A stretch of 64,000 nucleotides of DNA from JBFWWP01 sp050246115. GTDB lineage: Bacteria > Planctomycetota > UBA8108 > UBA1146 > JAJFFE01. Both the position numbers and the translations under genes were made by a program. Where the stretch lies: contig JBFWWP010000003.1 of assembly GCA_050246115.1 (NCBI GenBank), positions 62,001 to 126,000 of the forward strand. The letters are read 5' to 3'. The notes beneath the pieces were generated by a model, which had not been told where the DNA came from, ran no database searches, and saw only the letters and a program-made list of their open reading frames with translations. Within the stretch, counting starts at the first letter, position 1. Each line of letters opens with the position of its first letter. Positions 44,311-53,580 of this stretch are shown in pieces.

Positions 44311-47300
44311 TCAATCTTCGTCCTTCTCCCCACGCAAGGCGGGTTTCGGCTTCATGCGTGGCTCGCGTTCTTCCGGCGGCTTGACCTCGAAAGTCACCTC
44401 GGACGTACCGCCGTCCGTAGACACTCGCAGCGTGTACGACCCGGGGGTTGCGTACAGGCGATGCCCCAATCTTACCGCCTCGGCCCAGGGCGTCCGCCCC
44501 AAACGGCCCTTCTCGTCGGGCTCCTTGCCGTCCGCGCGGCGCTTCGCATCCTCGGCAGCGATCCGCACCGCTTCGGCCGGCAACGCTTTGGCGGGATCGA
44601 GACATAGATCCCACTCGAAGGTCGAGATCCCTGGACCAATCTCACGGGTCAAGGACGCGAGCACTCGTTGGTCCGCGTCCAGGACTTCGAGCCGCGCTGC
44701 ATCGCCGGTCGCACTCCAGAACGGAATCGTGACCTTCGGCTCGAACTCGGGCTCTCGAAACCACAGCGAATCGCGGCCGCGCCACCCACGCGAGTAGGTC
44801 ACCGGCTCGACCGGGAACACGGCGACCGGACTGGATGTCAACTCGGGCACGAGCTTCTGAATCGGTAGCACGTCGACCACATACACGCTGCGTCCGTGCG
44901 TGCCGGCGATCAGTTCGCGGTCCCGTGGGTGCACTACCAGGTCGTGCACCGGCACCTTGGGCAACCCAGCGGCCAATGCAGCCCACGACTGGCCGCGATC
45001 GATCGACACGTACACGGAACGGTCGGTACCGACGTAGAGCACCTCCGGGTTCACCGGATCCTCGAGCACGACGTTGATCGGCTCGGCAGGCAAGGACGCG
45101 GCGAGTGAACGCCACGTGCGACCGAGGTCTTCGGTGGTGTACACGTACGCGCTCACATCGTCATCGCGATAGCCCGAGAGCGTCACGTACGCGCGCTCCC
45201 GAACGTGGCGCGACGCCGCGACCCGGGTCACCCACCGATCCTTGGGCAGGCCGGCCGTCGCTTCCCGCCAGGTTGAGCCGCCGGTCTCGGTGACGTGGAC
45301 GTAGCCGTCATCGGTACCCGTCCAGATGAGCCCGAACGCGAGCGCCGACTCGGACACCGTCGTCACACAGGCAAAGGGGACATCGCCCCGCTGCGGAGAT
45401 CGCGACAGATCGGGACTGATGGCGGTCCAAGTGCTGCCCTGGTCCATGGAGCGGAACAACTGGTTGGTGCCGAAGTACAGGATGTCCTGATTGTGCGAAG
45501 AGAGCTGAATCGGCGTCGACCAGTTGTAGCGTAGAGCGGGGGCACCGAGCGCCGCGCGCGGCCGTACCTCGTGCACTTTGCCGTCGGGAGCGCGCCGGAA
45601 GTAGAATCCGAACTGATAGCCGAAGTACACCGTGCGGTCGCGCGTATCGACCTGCACGTACATGCCGTCGCCGCCGCCGAGGAACGTCCAAGGGTCGCGT
45701 CCGGGCACGGAGCGACTCGAGCCCTTGAGGGTGCCGTTGTCCTGAGTGCCTCCGTAGATGTTGTACGGCTGCTCCATGTCGACGGCGACGGTGTAGAACT
45801 GCCCCACGGGCTGAGCGTCGACGGAGCGCCAGTTCTCCCCTCGGTCATAGCTGATGTCGAGCCCACCATCGTTGCCCAGGATCACGCGGGCAGGATGCTG
45901 GGGGTCGATCCAGAAGCCGTGATTGTCGACGTGCAGATCGTGCTGGGCGAGGCTGGCGAACGTTCTCCCTCCGTCGCTCGACGTGAGGATCGGAACGCCC
46001 GCGACGTAGATCCGATCCGGGTCGTCCGGCGCGACGTGAATGAAGCCGAAGTAGTAGCCGTAAGTGTGAACCACCTGCCGCAGTGGTTCGGTATGGGTGC
46101 GAACCCACGTGGCGCCGCCATCGTTCGAGCGGTAGACCTCGACACCTCGAATGTCGGTGCGAAACAGATTGGCGTTGGCATCGTCGAGACTTCGAACCAA
46201 GTCTGCGAGGGTGACGTCACCCTGTTCGATACGCTGGATCAGGGTCTTGCCATCCACCTGCGTATCGAGGTCATAACCGCGGACGAAGTCCTCGATCGTC
46301 TCTAAGTCATGGGCGAGAAACTCCTCGCGCGTCATGCTTCGCAGCCGCTTCGGGGACAATGCGTCGTCACCGAGATCCCACTCCGCTTCCGGCAACAGCT
46401 CCTGATGGTCGACGCAGGCGTAGATCGTCTGCGGCTGAGTGCGACACAGACTCAAGCCAATGCGACCCACGTCCGGCCCCGCCGGAAATCCGCCCGCCAG
46501 CCGCGCCCAGGTCGTGCCACCATCCGTGCTCTTCCAAACGCCACTCGCCGGGCCCGCCTCGACGAAGTCCCATGGCCGACGCGACCGCTCCCAGAGGGCG
46601 GCGTAGAGCGTATCGAGTTGGTGCGGATCCTGTTCGATCTCGATCGCGCCGCTCCAAGCGCCACCCGGGAGCACGTTCTCCCAGGTCTCACCCCCATCGA
46701 TGGTTCGAAACACGCCCCGTTGCCCGCCGGTCGTGTAGAGCTTGCCGAGGGCGGCCACGTACACCCGTCGTGGGTCGCGCGGATCGATGACGATCTCGCC
46801 GATGCGGTCGGCGTCGCCGAGTCCGCGGTGCTGCCAGGTCTTGCCGCCGTCCGTCGAGCGAAACACACCGTGCCCGCCGTAGGAGGAGCGCGAGCTGTTG
46901 TTCTCGCCCGTACCGACCCAGACCACCTGCGAGTCGGACGGGGCAACCGCTGCGTCTCCCATGATGATCGTCGGCTGATCGTCGAACACCGGCTCGAAAG
47001 TGTGACCATTGTTGGTTGTCTTCCACAACCCACCCGACGCGTAGGCTACGTAGAAGCCGAATGGATCATCCGGAATGCCTTCGATGTCGACGACCCGCCC
47101 GCCCTGGATCACCGGCCCGACGCTCCGCCAACGGAGGTCACGAAACCAGGACGAGTCGACCAGTCGCTGGTGCTGCTCCCATGCGGCCTGGCGGGCGGCG
47201 AAGCCGGCGGGCCCTGCCGGCTCCGGCCGGGCCACCGGCACTTGCGCAACCGCCGCGTCGACGCTGAGGATCACGAATCCGAGCACCCACGCACCGATCC

Positions 47301-47313
47301 CCGCCTTGGCCAA
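44311..47313 (-). CDS. Secreted sortilin/BNR-repeat beta-propeller protein
   Basis: 1000 residues. Signal peptide (GAWVLGFVILSVDAAVA), then many BNR/sortilin blades with the S-x-D-x-G-x-T-W box: STDGGKTWQHRG, TIDGGETWENV, STDGGTTWARL, SNDGGATWVRT, SSDGGRTF, SMDQGSTWTAI, TEDLGRTWRSL, SIDRGQSWAAL. Contains IYGGTQDNGT, typical of VPS10-like bacterial exoproteins. C-terminal 150 residues are a beta-sandwich. Such proteins are annotated as glycosyl hydrolase-like but no catalytic acid pair was identified. TTG 47313 is preceded by TAGGAG (47321-47326) with a 7-base gap; ATG 47373 has no good site. Confidence 0.82.
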   Translation of the reverse strand: MAKAGIGAWVLGFVILSVDAAVAQVPVARPEPAGPAGFAARQAAWEQHQRLVDSSWFRDLRWRSVGPVIQGGRVVDIEGIPDDPFGFYVAYASGGLWKTTNNGHTFEPVFDDQPTIIMGDAAVAPSDSQVVWVGTGENNSSRSSYGGHGVFRSTDGGKTWQHRGLGDADRIGEIVIDPRDPRRVYVAALGKLYTTGGQRGVFRTIDGGETWENVLPGGAWSGAIEIEQDPHQLDTLYAALWERSRRPWDFVEAGPASGVWKSTDGGTTWARLAGGFPAGPDVGRIGLSLCRTQPQTIYACVDHQELLPEAEWDLGDDALSPKRLRSMTREEFLAHDLETIEDFVRGYDLDTQVDGKTLIQRIEQGDVTLADLVRSLDDANANLFRTDIRGVEVYRSNDGGATWVRTHTEPLRQVVHTYGYYFGFIHVAPDDPDRIYVAGVPILTSSDGGRTFASLAQHDLHVDNHGFWIDPQHPARVILGNDGGLDISYDRGENWRSVDAQPVGQFYTVAVDMEQPYNIYGGTQDNGTLKGSSRSVPGRDPWTFLGGGDGMYVQVDTRDRTVYFGYQFGFYFRRAPDGKVHEVRPRAALGAPALRYNWSTPIQLSSHNQDILYFGTNQLFRSMDQGSTWTAISPDLSRSPQRGDVPFACVTTVSESALAFGLIWTGTDDGYVHVTETGGSTWREATAGLPKDRWVTRVAASRHVRERAYVTLSGYRDDDVSAYVYTTEDLGRTWRSLAASLPAEPINVVLEDPVNPEVLYVGTDRSVYVSIDRGQSWAALAAGLPKVPVHDLVVHPRDRELIAGTHGRSVYVVDVLPIQKLVPELTSSPVAVFPVEPVTYSRGWRGRDSLWFREPEFEPKVTIPFWSATGDAARLEVLDADQRVLASLTREIGPGISTFEWDLCLDPAKALPAEAVRIAAEDAKRRADGKEPDEKGRLGRTPWAEAVRLGHRLYATPGSYTLRVSTDGGTSEVTFEVKPPEEREPRMKPKPALRGEKDED

Positions 47314-47435
47314 GATCCAGCTCCTATCGACTCGCGGTCCTGAAGAGGCACGTTGCAAGAGCGCTGCCCGCATCCCAAGTGCCGAACGTACGATCGTCCC
47401 AATGCCCGAAACGTCGGTAACGCCGTGCCGTACGA

Positions 47436-48062
47436 CTACTCCGAGGGCGCACCCAGAATCGATGCAAGGGAGTTCACGAATGCTTGGTTGAACATTGCGA
47501 ACAGGCCGTCCTCGGTGAGGCCCTGCGCCGTCACGGTGATGAGATGCTTGCCCCAAATCAGAATCTTGAGCTCGAGCCTCCCGCTCTCTTGCTTCTCGAG
47601 CAAGCCCTTGTGCTTCTCGTAGCCGATCTCCTCGACGTTCTCCTGCATGGCGGCCATCTTCATGGTGGCCTCGAGAATCGGCGCCGCCGGCGAGTTCGGG
47701 TGGACGGAAACGCTGATCGACCCCCCGCTCTTCCGGTAGTCCCACTCGATGGGCTGCTGCATGCCGGCGAGCCCTTGCAGAAACGCCGCATTGACCTCGT
47801 TGCGCTTGGGCTCTTGGTACTCGAAGCCCTCGACCGGAGCCGGGTGCGCCGCGACAACCGTGTCCCAGAGGCCGCCCTGGGCGAGGCGAATGAGCTCGTT
47901 CAACGTCTGGATGCAATCGCCGAACTTCTTCTCCTCGAAGTGCTTGAGGGCCGACGCATGAAGGGTCGGAAAGTCCTGCGCTTTGGGCTGCGACTTGCGA
48001 CTTTGGGCATACACGGGTACCGCCGCAAGCGCCGCGAGCGCGATCAGTAGTTTGAGCTTCAT
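47436..48062 (-). CDS. Small secreted protein of unknown function
   Basis: 208 residues, not recognised. Signal peptide MKLKLLIALAALAAVPVYAQ. Short hydrophilic helical part (HASALKHFEEKKFGDCIQTLNELIRLAQ), then a mixed alpha/beta region with YRKSGGSISVSVHPNSPAAPILEATMKMAAMQ and ILIWGKHLITVTAQGLTEDGLFAMFNQ. ATG 48062 has AAAGGAG upstream. It lies just upstream of the BNR gene on the same strand (122 bases), so may be co-expressed. Confidence 0.7.
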   Translation of the reverse strand: MKLKLLIALAALAAVPVYAQSRKSQPKAQDFPTLHASALKHFEEKKFGDCIQTLNELIRLAQGGLWDTVVAAHPAPVEGFEYQEPKRNEVNAAFLQGLAGMQQPIEWDYRKSGGSISVSVHPNSPAAPILEATMKMAAMQENVEEIGYEKHKGLLEKQESGRLELKILIWGKHLITVTAQGLTEDGLFAMFNQAFVNSLASILGAPSE

Positions 48063-48413
48063 GGAGTTGCTCCTTTGCAGAGTCGATGGCTTCGGACGCT
48101 GAAGACACGAGACCCAGGATTGGAGCGAAACCCGCCCCACCGATCAATAGCCATGCCACGTGGAACGCGGAATCGACGCGCACCGGAGGTTCCCCGTCGC
48201 GTGGCGACGCCGCGTCGCGCCGTTCGCGCTCCGAGGCGAGGTGGTAGAGTTTCCCTCGACGGAGGCGGCCTCCGAGCGAGTTTTCGCCAAATCGGAGCAC
48301 TTTCCTCAGCCCACCGATCGGCTAGCTCCGTGGATGCGGGTGGAGGCGTCGGTTGTCACCAGACGGCCGCCGGTGAGGCTGACGACTCCGAGTCGCGCTG
48401 AAACGGAAGATCG
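48063..48413. other. Divergent intergenic region (351 bp)
   Basis: Lies between the minus-strand secreted protein and the plus-strand ECF sigma factor. CGGAGGC-G-GCCTCCG (48260-48274) is a 15-base near-palindrome that could be an operator. No ECF-type AAC/TC promoter could be identified with confidence, and no gene was seen. Confidence 0.4.
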
Positions 48414-48953
48414 ATGGACGATTCGACCCATCTCCGAGGGCTCGAGCTCGGGGATCCCGCTGCGTTCGCCGAGGTCTATCGCCTCCACAAGGCGGCGGTG
48501 TACCGCTACGCGTGCGCGTTGTGTGGCAGGTCGAGTGAAGCGGAGGATCTGCTGCAGGAGGCCTTCTTAGGTCTCTTGCGCAACCTGGATCGCGTGGACG
48601 AACGCAGTCCCCTGCTGCCGTACCTGCTGCGCTCCGTGCGCCACCGACACATCGATCGGTTGCGCTCGTTTGCCGAGCGTGGGTGCCCGCTCCCCGAAGG
48701 GGCGTTGGTCGATCCCCAGCCCGGACTGGAGGAGCAGCTCACGCGCGAGGAACGAATCCAAGCGGTAACCGCCGCCATTGGCGAACTGCCGGAGTCTCAA
48801 GGGGAAATCGTGCGGCTGCGAGTCTACGCCGGACTGGAGTACGAGGGAATCGCGGACATGCTCGCGCTCCCTCGCGACACGGTACGGAGTCGCTATCGAG
48901 CCGCAATCGACCGACTCCGCGAGCGCCTGAGAAGGAGCGTTGGCGATGCGTGA
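48414..48953 (+). CDS. ECF (extracytoplasmic-function) RNA polymerase sigma factor
   Basis: 179 residues. Region 2 with YRLHKAAVYRYACAL, EAEDLLQEAFLGLLRNL (-10 recognition), region 4 with ELPESQGEIVRLRVYAGLEYEGIADMLALPRDTVRSRYRAAIDRLRERL (HTH for -35). Typical length and no extra domains. ATG 48414 follows GGAAG. Overlaps the next gene by 8 bases, so that product, which has a FecR-like domain, is probably its regulator. Confidence 0.93.
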   Translation: MDDSTHLRGLELGDPAAFAEVYRLHKAAVYRYACALCGRSSEAEDLLQEAFLGLLRNLDRVDERSPLLPYLLRSVRHRHIDRLRSFAERGCPLPEGALVDPQPGLEEQLTREERIQAVTAAIGELPESQGEIVRLRVYAGLEYEGIADMLALPRDTVRSRYRAAIDRLRERLRRSVGDA

Positions 48954-51726
48954 ACGCGAGTTCGAGGACTGGCTCGAAGAGCAGATTCCAGCGCAACCGC
49001 CGGTCGCAGTCGACGCGCGCATTCGCGCCGCCGGCAACGCGGTGCTCGCCCAGCGTCGGCGCTCGCGTGGACCCCGTGGGTGGCGCTGGGGCGGAGCCGC
49101 GGCCGCCTTGATCGCCGTCGCGACAGGAGTATGGGCGCTTGCATCTGCATGGTCGAGCGAACAGTCCGTGGTGGTGGAGACCGAGCTCGCAGCCACAGGT
49201 GCGGGCGCCTTCGTCCTGGCCCCCGGAACGACCTTCGAACGCGGATTCTGGCGCACGCGACTCGAACTGCTCGAAGGCGAGGTCGCGGTCAGAGCCGGGA
49301 CCCAGCCTCTCGAAGTTACGTTTCCCGGCGGTTCCTTGCGCCTGGAGCAAGGCCACGGAGTGGTTCAAGTCGGAGTGGTTCAAATCACCGACACGAAAGA
49401 TCCGACCATGACGCAATCCGGTACGAACGACAACGTGAAGCAGCGGTCCTGGCGACGTCGAGCCGCAATCGTGGTCATCACCTTGGCCGCGGGTTGGGGA
49501 ACGCTCGAGTACGGGGGCACCGCCGAAGATCTGCTCGAGGGCGACAAGCGCACGCTGGTCGTCGAGGCGGACTCCACGACGGCAGGCGGGGTGAAAGTCA
49601 CGCCTCAGGAGTCCGTACGAAATCCCAACCTGCGAGTGCCGACCACTGGCGCCTCGGGACCAACCACCGATCCGACCCACGAGCCCGAAGCAGCGACAGC
49701 GACCGAGCAGACCTTCCGGGGTCAGGTGGTCGACAAGAGAACCGGCAAGCCGGTCGCGGGGGCGCGCGTTGCCTGGGCGCTGAAGTGGTCGAGCCAAACG
49801 AGCTTCACCGCGCGGCACGAGCAAGGGTCGACGACCTTCGGTCTGGCCGAGCCGTTCGCGATCCAGATCGGTGATACCTACCCTCAACTGCCGGGCTCGG
49901 CACTACTCGTCACGGAGTCGGGTGCTGCAACGTCAACGGATGCGGACGGCATCTATACGCTGCCCCACTGCCCGCACGAGAAGGCCGCGTTGCACGTGGC
50001 GGCGGACGGCTACGTCGATGCGTTCGCGCCTGCCCCCACCGCCAGCGCCGAGCGCGGTGAGGAGGTCGTCCCGATCACGCGCCTCGCGCCCGCCCGCACC
50101 CTGACCGGTCGCTTCGTCGACCCACAACGGTCCCGGCCGCGCGGCGAGCCGCAGTTCATGACCTTCGGGATCCAGTTGCGGGAGCCCGAACTCCCGGGGT
50201 GGACCTTCGAATGGCGGCAGAGACTCGCGCCCGACTTCACCTTCGAGATCACCGTGGGCGATCTGGAGAGCGTAGAACTGGTCTTTCTGACTCAGGGTTA
50301 CGAGCCGGTGCAGCGGGCCGTAGATCTCGCAGAGGGTGTGACCCACGTGGAGGTCACTCTCGAGCCGCGCCCGTGCCTGTTCGGCCGCGTGCTCGACCAC
50401 GACGGTCGACCGGTTCCCGGCGTGAACATCCTGGTGAAGAGCGGCAAGAAGGGCTGGTTCCGCACGTCACTCGACTCGGCGGGCACCTCGACCAATCTGC
50501 AGGGCGAGTACGTCGTCAACGTCTCGGGGCCCGACGGCGAGATCTCGGCCGTTGCCAGCGGGTTCGCGCCCTTCGTCCACAAGGGGATTCCCAAGGACCA
50601 CGACGAACAACCGTTCGATATCACCTTGGAACGTTCGGAGGGCGGGTCCCTCGACGGGATCCTGCGCGACGATCGGGGGATCACGTGGTCCACGGGCGGC
50701 AGTGTCTGGGCGCAACTCGCAGCGACCGGCTCGAGTTCACGCTTCGACATCGAGAGCGACGGGAGCTTCACCTTGTCCCAACTGCCTCCCGGGAGCTACG
50801 ACCTGGAGTTCGTGCCGACGCTCACGCTTCGCGAGGATCCTCTGGCCTGGGCGGAGAACCCCAAGGGCCGTGCGCACGTACGCTTCACGATGGCCGGGGT
50901 CGAAGTGCAAGCCGGTGAGCGACGGAGTCTCGAGGTCCGCATCGCACGGGGTCAAACGGTTCGAGGGCTGTATCTCGACGACACCGGCACACCGGTGGCG
51001 AACGAGCCACTCTCGCTCTACGAGCCGAACTTGGTGACCGGCAAGCACGAGCGACAGGCGACTCTCGATACCGATGACGATGGGAGCTTCGAGTTCGTGG
51101 GAGTGCCTCCGGGGACCTACGCTGTAGCGGTCGAGCGAACGAGCCGCTACCAGCTGGTCACGGTGGCCGATCGCCCAGTCGAAGTCATCTTCGGCGGCAA
51201 CGCGACCCGGGTCACCGGCACGCTTCTGAAGAACGGTCGTCCGCTCGCCCGCGCGGACGTAGGACTCGGCCGCCTCGAGCGATCGGTGTCGGAAGCACGA
51301 ACGGACGTCACCAGCGCCGATGGTCGTTTCGAGTTCTCGAGCGCCTCACCGGGACGGCATGTCTTCCACGCGGTCGACCCGTTGGCGCGCATGGCGATGC
51401 TCGCGATCGTCGACGTCACGGAGGCCGACCAAGACCTCGAAATCGAGTGGCCACAGACCGAGATCCTGGTCCGAGTCGGAGGGGAGCCACTGCCTCGAGA
51501 CGTTGCCCTGCGTCTGAGCGCAGTCACGATCGAGGGCGTACGCCTCGAAGGCGCGGTTCCTGCAGCATACCTGCAACTAGCCTTGCGCCCCTCGGAAGAC
51601 GGTCGAACGTTTCACTTCGCGGGCGTTTCGGCCGGCCGCTACCGACTCGAGACCGTCGGCGGCGAACGCGCTATCTTCCGCGAGTTCGAGGTCTCGAATC
51701 AGAACCTCACGGTGGACGTGCAGTAG
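48946..51726 (+). CDS. Membrane protein with FecR/anti-sigma-like N-part fused to carboxypeptidase-regulatory-like repeats
   Basis: 926 residues. Cytoplasmic 40-residue head, helix 1 at about 45-67, a FecR-like beta domain (TGAGAFVLAPGTTF, LELLEGEVAVRAG) to about 145, then a second basic stretch and helix 2 near 172-190, a Thr/Pro linker and about seven CarboxypepD_reg/Cna-B-like beta-sandwiches (FRGQVVDKRTGKPVAGARV, LFGRVLDHDGRPVPGVN, VRGLYLDDTGTPVANEP). ATG 48946 with GAAGGAG upstream overlaps the sigma factor stop. Met155 (49408) looks like the start of a separate protein, so this may be a fusion of an anti-sigma gene and a downstream gene; a 15-base tandem duplication lies near the junction. 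Confidence 0.75.
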   Translation: MREREFEDWLEEQIPAQPPVAVDARIRAAGNAVLAQRRRSRGPRGWRWGGAAAALIAVATGVWALASAWSSEQSVVVETELAATGAGAFVLAPGTTFERGFWRTRLELLEGEVAVRAGTQPLEVTFPGGSLRLEQGHGVVQVGVVQITDTKDPTMTQSGTNDNVKQRSWRRRAAIVVITLAAGWGTLEYGGTAEDLLEGDKRTLVVEADSTTAGGVKVTPQESVRNPNLRVPTTGASGPTTDPTHEPEAATATEQTFRGQVVDKRTGKPVAGARVAWALKWSSQTSFTARHEQGSTTFGLAEPFAIQIGDTYPQLPGSALLVTESGAATSTDADGIYTLPHCPHEKAALHVAADGYVDAFAPAPTASAERGEEVVPITRLAPARTLTGRFVDPQRSRPRGEPQFMTFGIQLREPELPGWTFEWRQRLAPDFTFEITVGDLESVELVFLTQGYEPVQRAVDLAEGVTHVEVTLEPRPCLFGRVLDHDGRPVPGVNILVKSGKKGWFRTSLDSAGTSTNLQGEYVVNVSGPDGEISAVASGFAPFVHKGIPKDHDEQPFDITLERSEGGSLDGILRDDRGITWSTGGSVWAQLAATGSSSRFDIESDGSFTLSQLPPGSYDLEFVPTLTLREDPLAWAENPKGRAHVRFTMAGVEVQAGERRSLEVRIARGQTVRGLYLDDTGTPVANEPLSLYEPNLVTGKHERQATLDTDDDGSFEFVGVPPGTYAVAVERTSRYQLVTVADRPVEVIFGGNATRVTGTLLKNGRPLARADVGLGRLERSVSEARTDVTSADGRFEFSSASPGRHVFHAVDPLARMAMLAIVDVTEADQDLEIEWPQTEILVRVGGEPLPRDVALRLSAVTIEGVRLEGAVPAAYLQLALRPSEDGRTFHFAGVSAGRYRLETVGGERAIFREFEVSNQNLTVDVQ
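49356..49383 (+). repeat. 15-bp in-frame tandem duplication
   Basis: CGGAGTGGTTCAA occurs at 49356-49368 and 49371-49383 with a period of 15 bases, giving the protein repeat GVVQV-GVVQI at the FecR/second-helix junction. Confidence 0.75.
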
Positions 51727-51804
51727 CGGTGTGGGGCCTATGGGCAGTTCGATGCTGCGACGTCCGCCTTGGGGGGAACGGTGTGGCCAAGACCTGCTAT
51801 GAGT

Positions 51805-51838
51805 CGTCGTCCGTGTCCACGGGTGGACACGGACGACG
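51805..51838. terminator. Strong bidirectional hairpin between convergent genes
   Basis: 15-bp perfect stem CGTCGTCCGTGTCCA (51805-51819) with its complement at 51824-51838 and a CGGG loop, between the fusion protein and the GLUG gene, which converge here. Confidence 0.7.
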
Positions 51839-51876
51839 CGGCAGCGACGAGTGCAGACACGAGGCTTCGCCGCGAC

Positions 51877-53067
51877 TCAAGGCCCGGGGCACGGCGGGAA
51901 GTCGGCGCAGTCCAGGGCGTCCGGGGTTGGGTCAACTCCGCAGCCGCCTGCGGGAGGGGGCAGTAAAACCGCAGGTCCCTGCGGAAACAGATAACCCAGG
52001 ACCGTCACCGCGTCGGCGATGTTGACCGCTCCGTCGTCGTTCGCGTCGAGAGCGGAGTCGCACGCGGCACTCTCCGCCAGGAACAACACACCCAGCACTT
52101 TGACCGCGTCGGAGATGTCCTCGGAGCCGTCCACGTTGGCGTCACCGCGTCGAAACTGCGGGCTCGGCGGCACCGTCATGCAACCGTCGTTGCGTGGGGT
52201 ATCGTTGCCTTCGTCGATGCACCAGGCCGTGACAAAGTCCCACCCGACGTACGTCGCCGCCAGCAGCATCTGCGCGTGGGTGCGCCCCGCGCCGCCGCCG
52301 GACGTGGCCTGCCCGGTGGTGTTCAGATCCCAGTAGCTCGCGGTGATGACCGGCGTGGTGCCAATGTTGGTACCGATCAGACCACCGCCGCCAATGCTGC
52401 TCGCGGTCACGGGGCCGGAGGCGTAGCAACGTGTGATGGCCGGCGGGCTGCCGCGAAAGTTGGTGCCGATCAAGCCGCCGATGGAATTGACTCCGCTCAC
52501 GGCGGCCCGTGAGCAGGTGTCGACGACTTGGGCCCGGTTGTCACCGACCACTCCGCCCACCCACGTCGAGCCGCTGATCGTTCCGGTCACGGAGCACCTC
52601 TCGATGCGCCCGCGGTTCTCGGCGGCAATGCCCCCAACGCAGCTGGTCCCGGTGATGGTGGCGTTCTCCAAGTGCACGTTGCGCACGATCCCCGTCTCGC
52701 CGATCTTCCCGAAGAGCCCGATCACGCCGCTGTTGGGCGGAACCGTCGTGGTCAGATTGACAATCGAGTAGCCGGCGCCATCGAAAGTACCCCGGAAGGC
52801 GATGACTTGATCCGGCAGCGTGGTCAACGCGATCGGCGAGAAGCTGCTCCCCATCATGTCGATGTCGGCCGTTTGAACGAAGTGCGCGTTCAGGTGATTC
52901 GCGACGCTCTGCAAGTGCGCCGGTGCGCACACGTGATAGGGGTCCGCGACCGTGCCCGTACCGCCACCGAAACCCGATGGCTCGGTCAGGCACTGCGCCG
53001 ACAGACCGAATCCATGGCCAACGACGACACCCACGACGAGCCACGACCAGTTCCACTGCCTTACCAC
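51877..53067 (-). CDS. Secreted GLUG-repeat protein with dockerin-like tail
   Basis: 396 residues. Signal region (WSWLVVGVVVGHGFGLSAQ), then an adhesin-like region: ADPYHVCAPAHLQSVANHLNAHFVQTADIDM and GLUG motifs (GGIAAENRGRIERCSVTGTISG, GGVVGDNRAQVVDTC, GGLIGTNFRG), as in beta-helical surface adhesins, ending with the dockerin cassette (RGDANVDGSEDISDAV, DANDDGAVNIADAV, CGVDPTPDALDC). GTG 53067 is preceded by AAAGGA with a 7-base gap; the ATG at 53157 is not supported. Probably surface-associated; partner unknown. Confidence 0.85.
   Translation of the reverse strand: MVRQWNWSWLVVGVVVGHGFGLSAQCLTEPSGFGGGTGTVADPYHVCAPAHLQSVANHLNAHFVQTADIDMMGSSFSPIALTTLPDQVIAFRGTFDGAGYSIVNLTTTVPPNSGVIGLFGKIGETGIVRNVHLENATITGTSCVGGIAAENRGRIERCSVTGTISGSTWVGGVVGDNRAQVVDTCSRAAVSGVNSIGGLIGTNFRGSPPAITRCYASGPVTASSIGGGGLIGTNIGTTPVITASYWDLNTTGQATSGGGAGRTHAQMLLAATYVGWDFVTAWCIDEGNDTPRNDGCMTVPPSPQFRRGDANVDGSEDISDAVKVLGVLFLAESAACDSALDANDDGAVNIADAVTVLGYLFPQGPAVLLPPPAGGCGVDPTPDALDCADFPPCPGP
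51880..52155 (-). other. Dockerin-like C-terminal cassette (copy 4)
   Basis: Last 92 residues of the GLUG protein, ending PPCPGP. Two intact acidic loops (DANVDG, DANDDG) and the CGVDPTPD turn. Confidence 0.75.
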
Positions 53068-53210
53068 GGTCGTTCCTTTCGTTCGAGCGACTCGAGTGCC
53101 TGACCTGCGCAACGTAGATCGAGGACTCGGAGAGGGTATTGCCCGAAACCGCTCCACGCTACGACGGTGTCGCGGAACCTCGGAGGGACGGTGGTACGGC
53201 GCTCAGCGGG

Positions 53211-53504
53211 TCACAAGCGCGCCGCGATCCACGCAACGCTCGCGAGCAGAAGAACGAACGGCAGAGTGCCGAGAACGCGATCCAACGCGGACAAACTGCC
53301 AAACCGTCGAATGCTGTACCCGAGCAGGTAGACCGCCAAGAGCGCGGCCACGACCAGGAAGGCCACGCCAGTGGTGGCGGCCGACGTGCTGGCCTGAAAC
53401 CCGGTGCCGCTGGAGAGGAGCCGCGGAAGCACCCACGGGGCTGCGAGCGCTACGCAACTGATCGAACAGAGAATGCGAATCCGCCGCGACCGGTAGCCAC
53501 TCAA
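53211..53504 (-). CDS. Small membrane protein, downstream of the oligopeptide ABC genes
   Basis: 97 residues with three hydrophobic segments (ILCSISCVALAAPWVLP, GVAFLVVAALLAVYLLGYSI, TLPFVLLLASVAWIA). Not recognised. The frame has no nearby ATG; TTG 53504 has GAAGGAGG 7 bases upstream, an excellent ribosome site, which decides the start. It lies 76 bases after the last ABC ATPase gene on the same strand and could be an accessory subunit or an unrelated gene. Confidence 0.6.
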   Translation of the reverse strand: MSGYRSRRIRILCSISCVALAAPWVLPRLLSSGTGFQASTSAATTGVAFLVVAALLAVYLLGYSIRRFGSLSALDRVLGTLPFVLLLASVAWIAARL

Positions 53505-53580
53505 GTCGGGTCCTCCTTCGCGCCTTCCCGGAGCTGTGCGGTCGAGTCCGTGTCGACCCGCCTGCGGTGAACCCAGTCCC

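Noticed and set aside
53158..53210. Extra coding sequence before the GLUG gene (ATG 53157)
   Set aside because: The GTG at 53067 has the ribosome site and begins the signal peptide; the extra 30 residues are Arg/Ser-rich noise.
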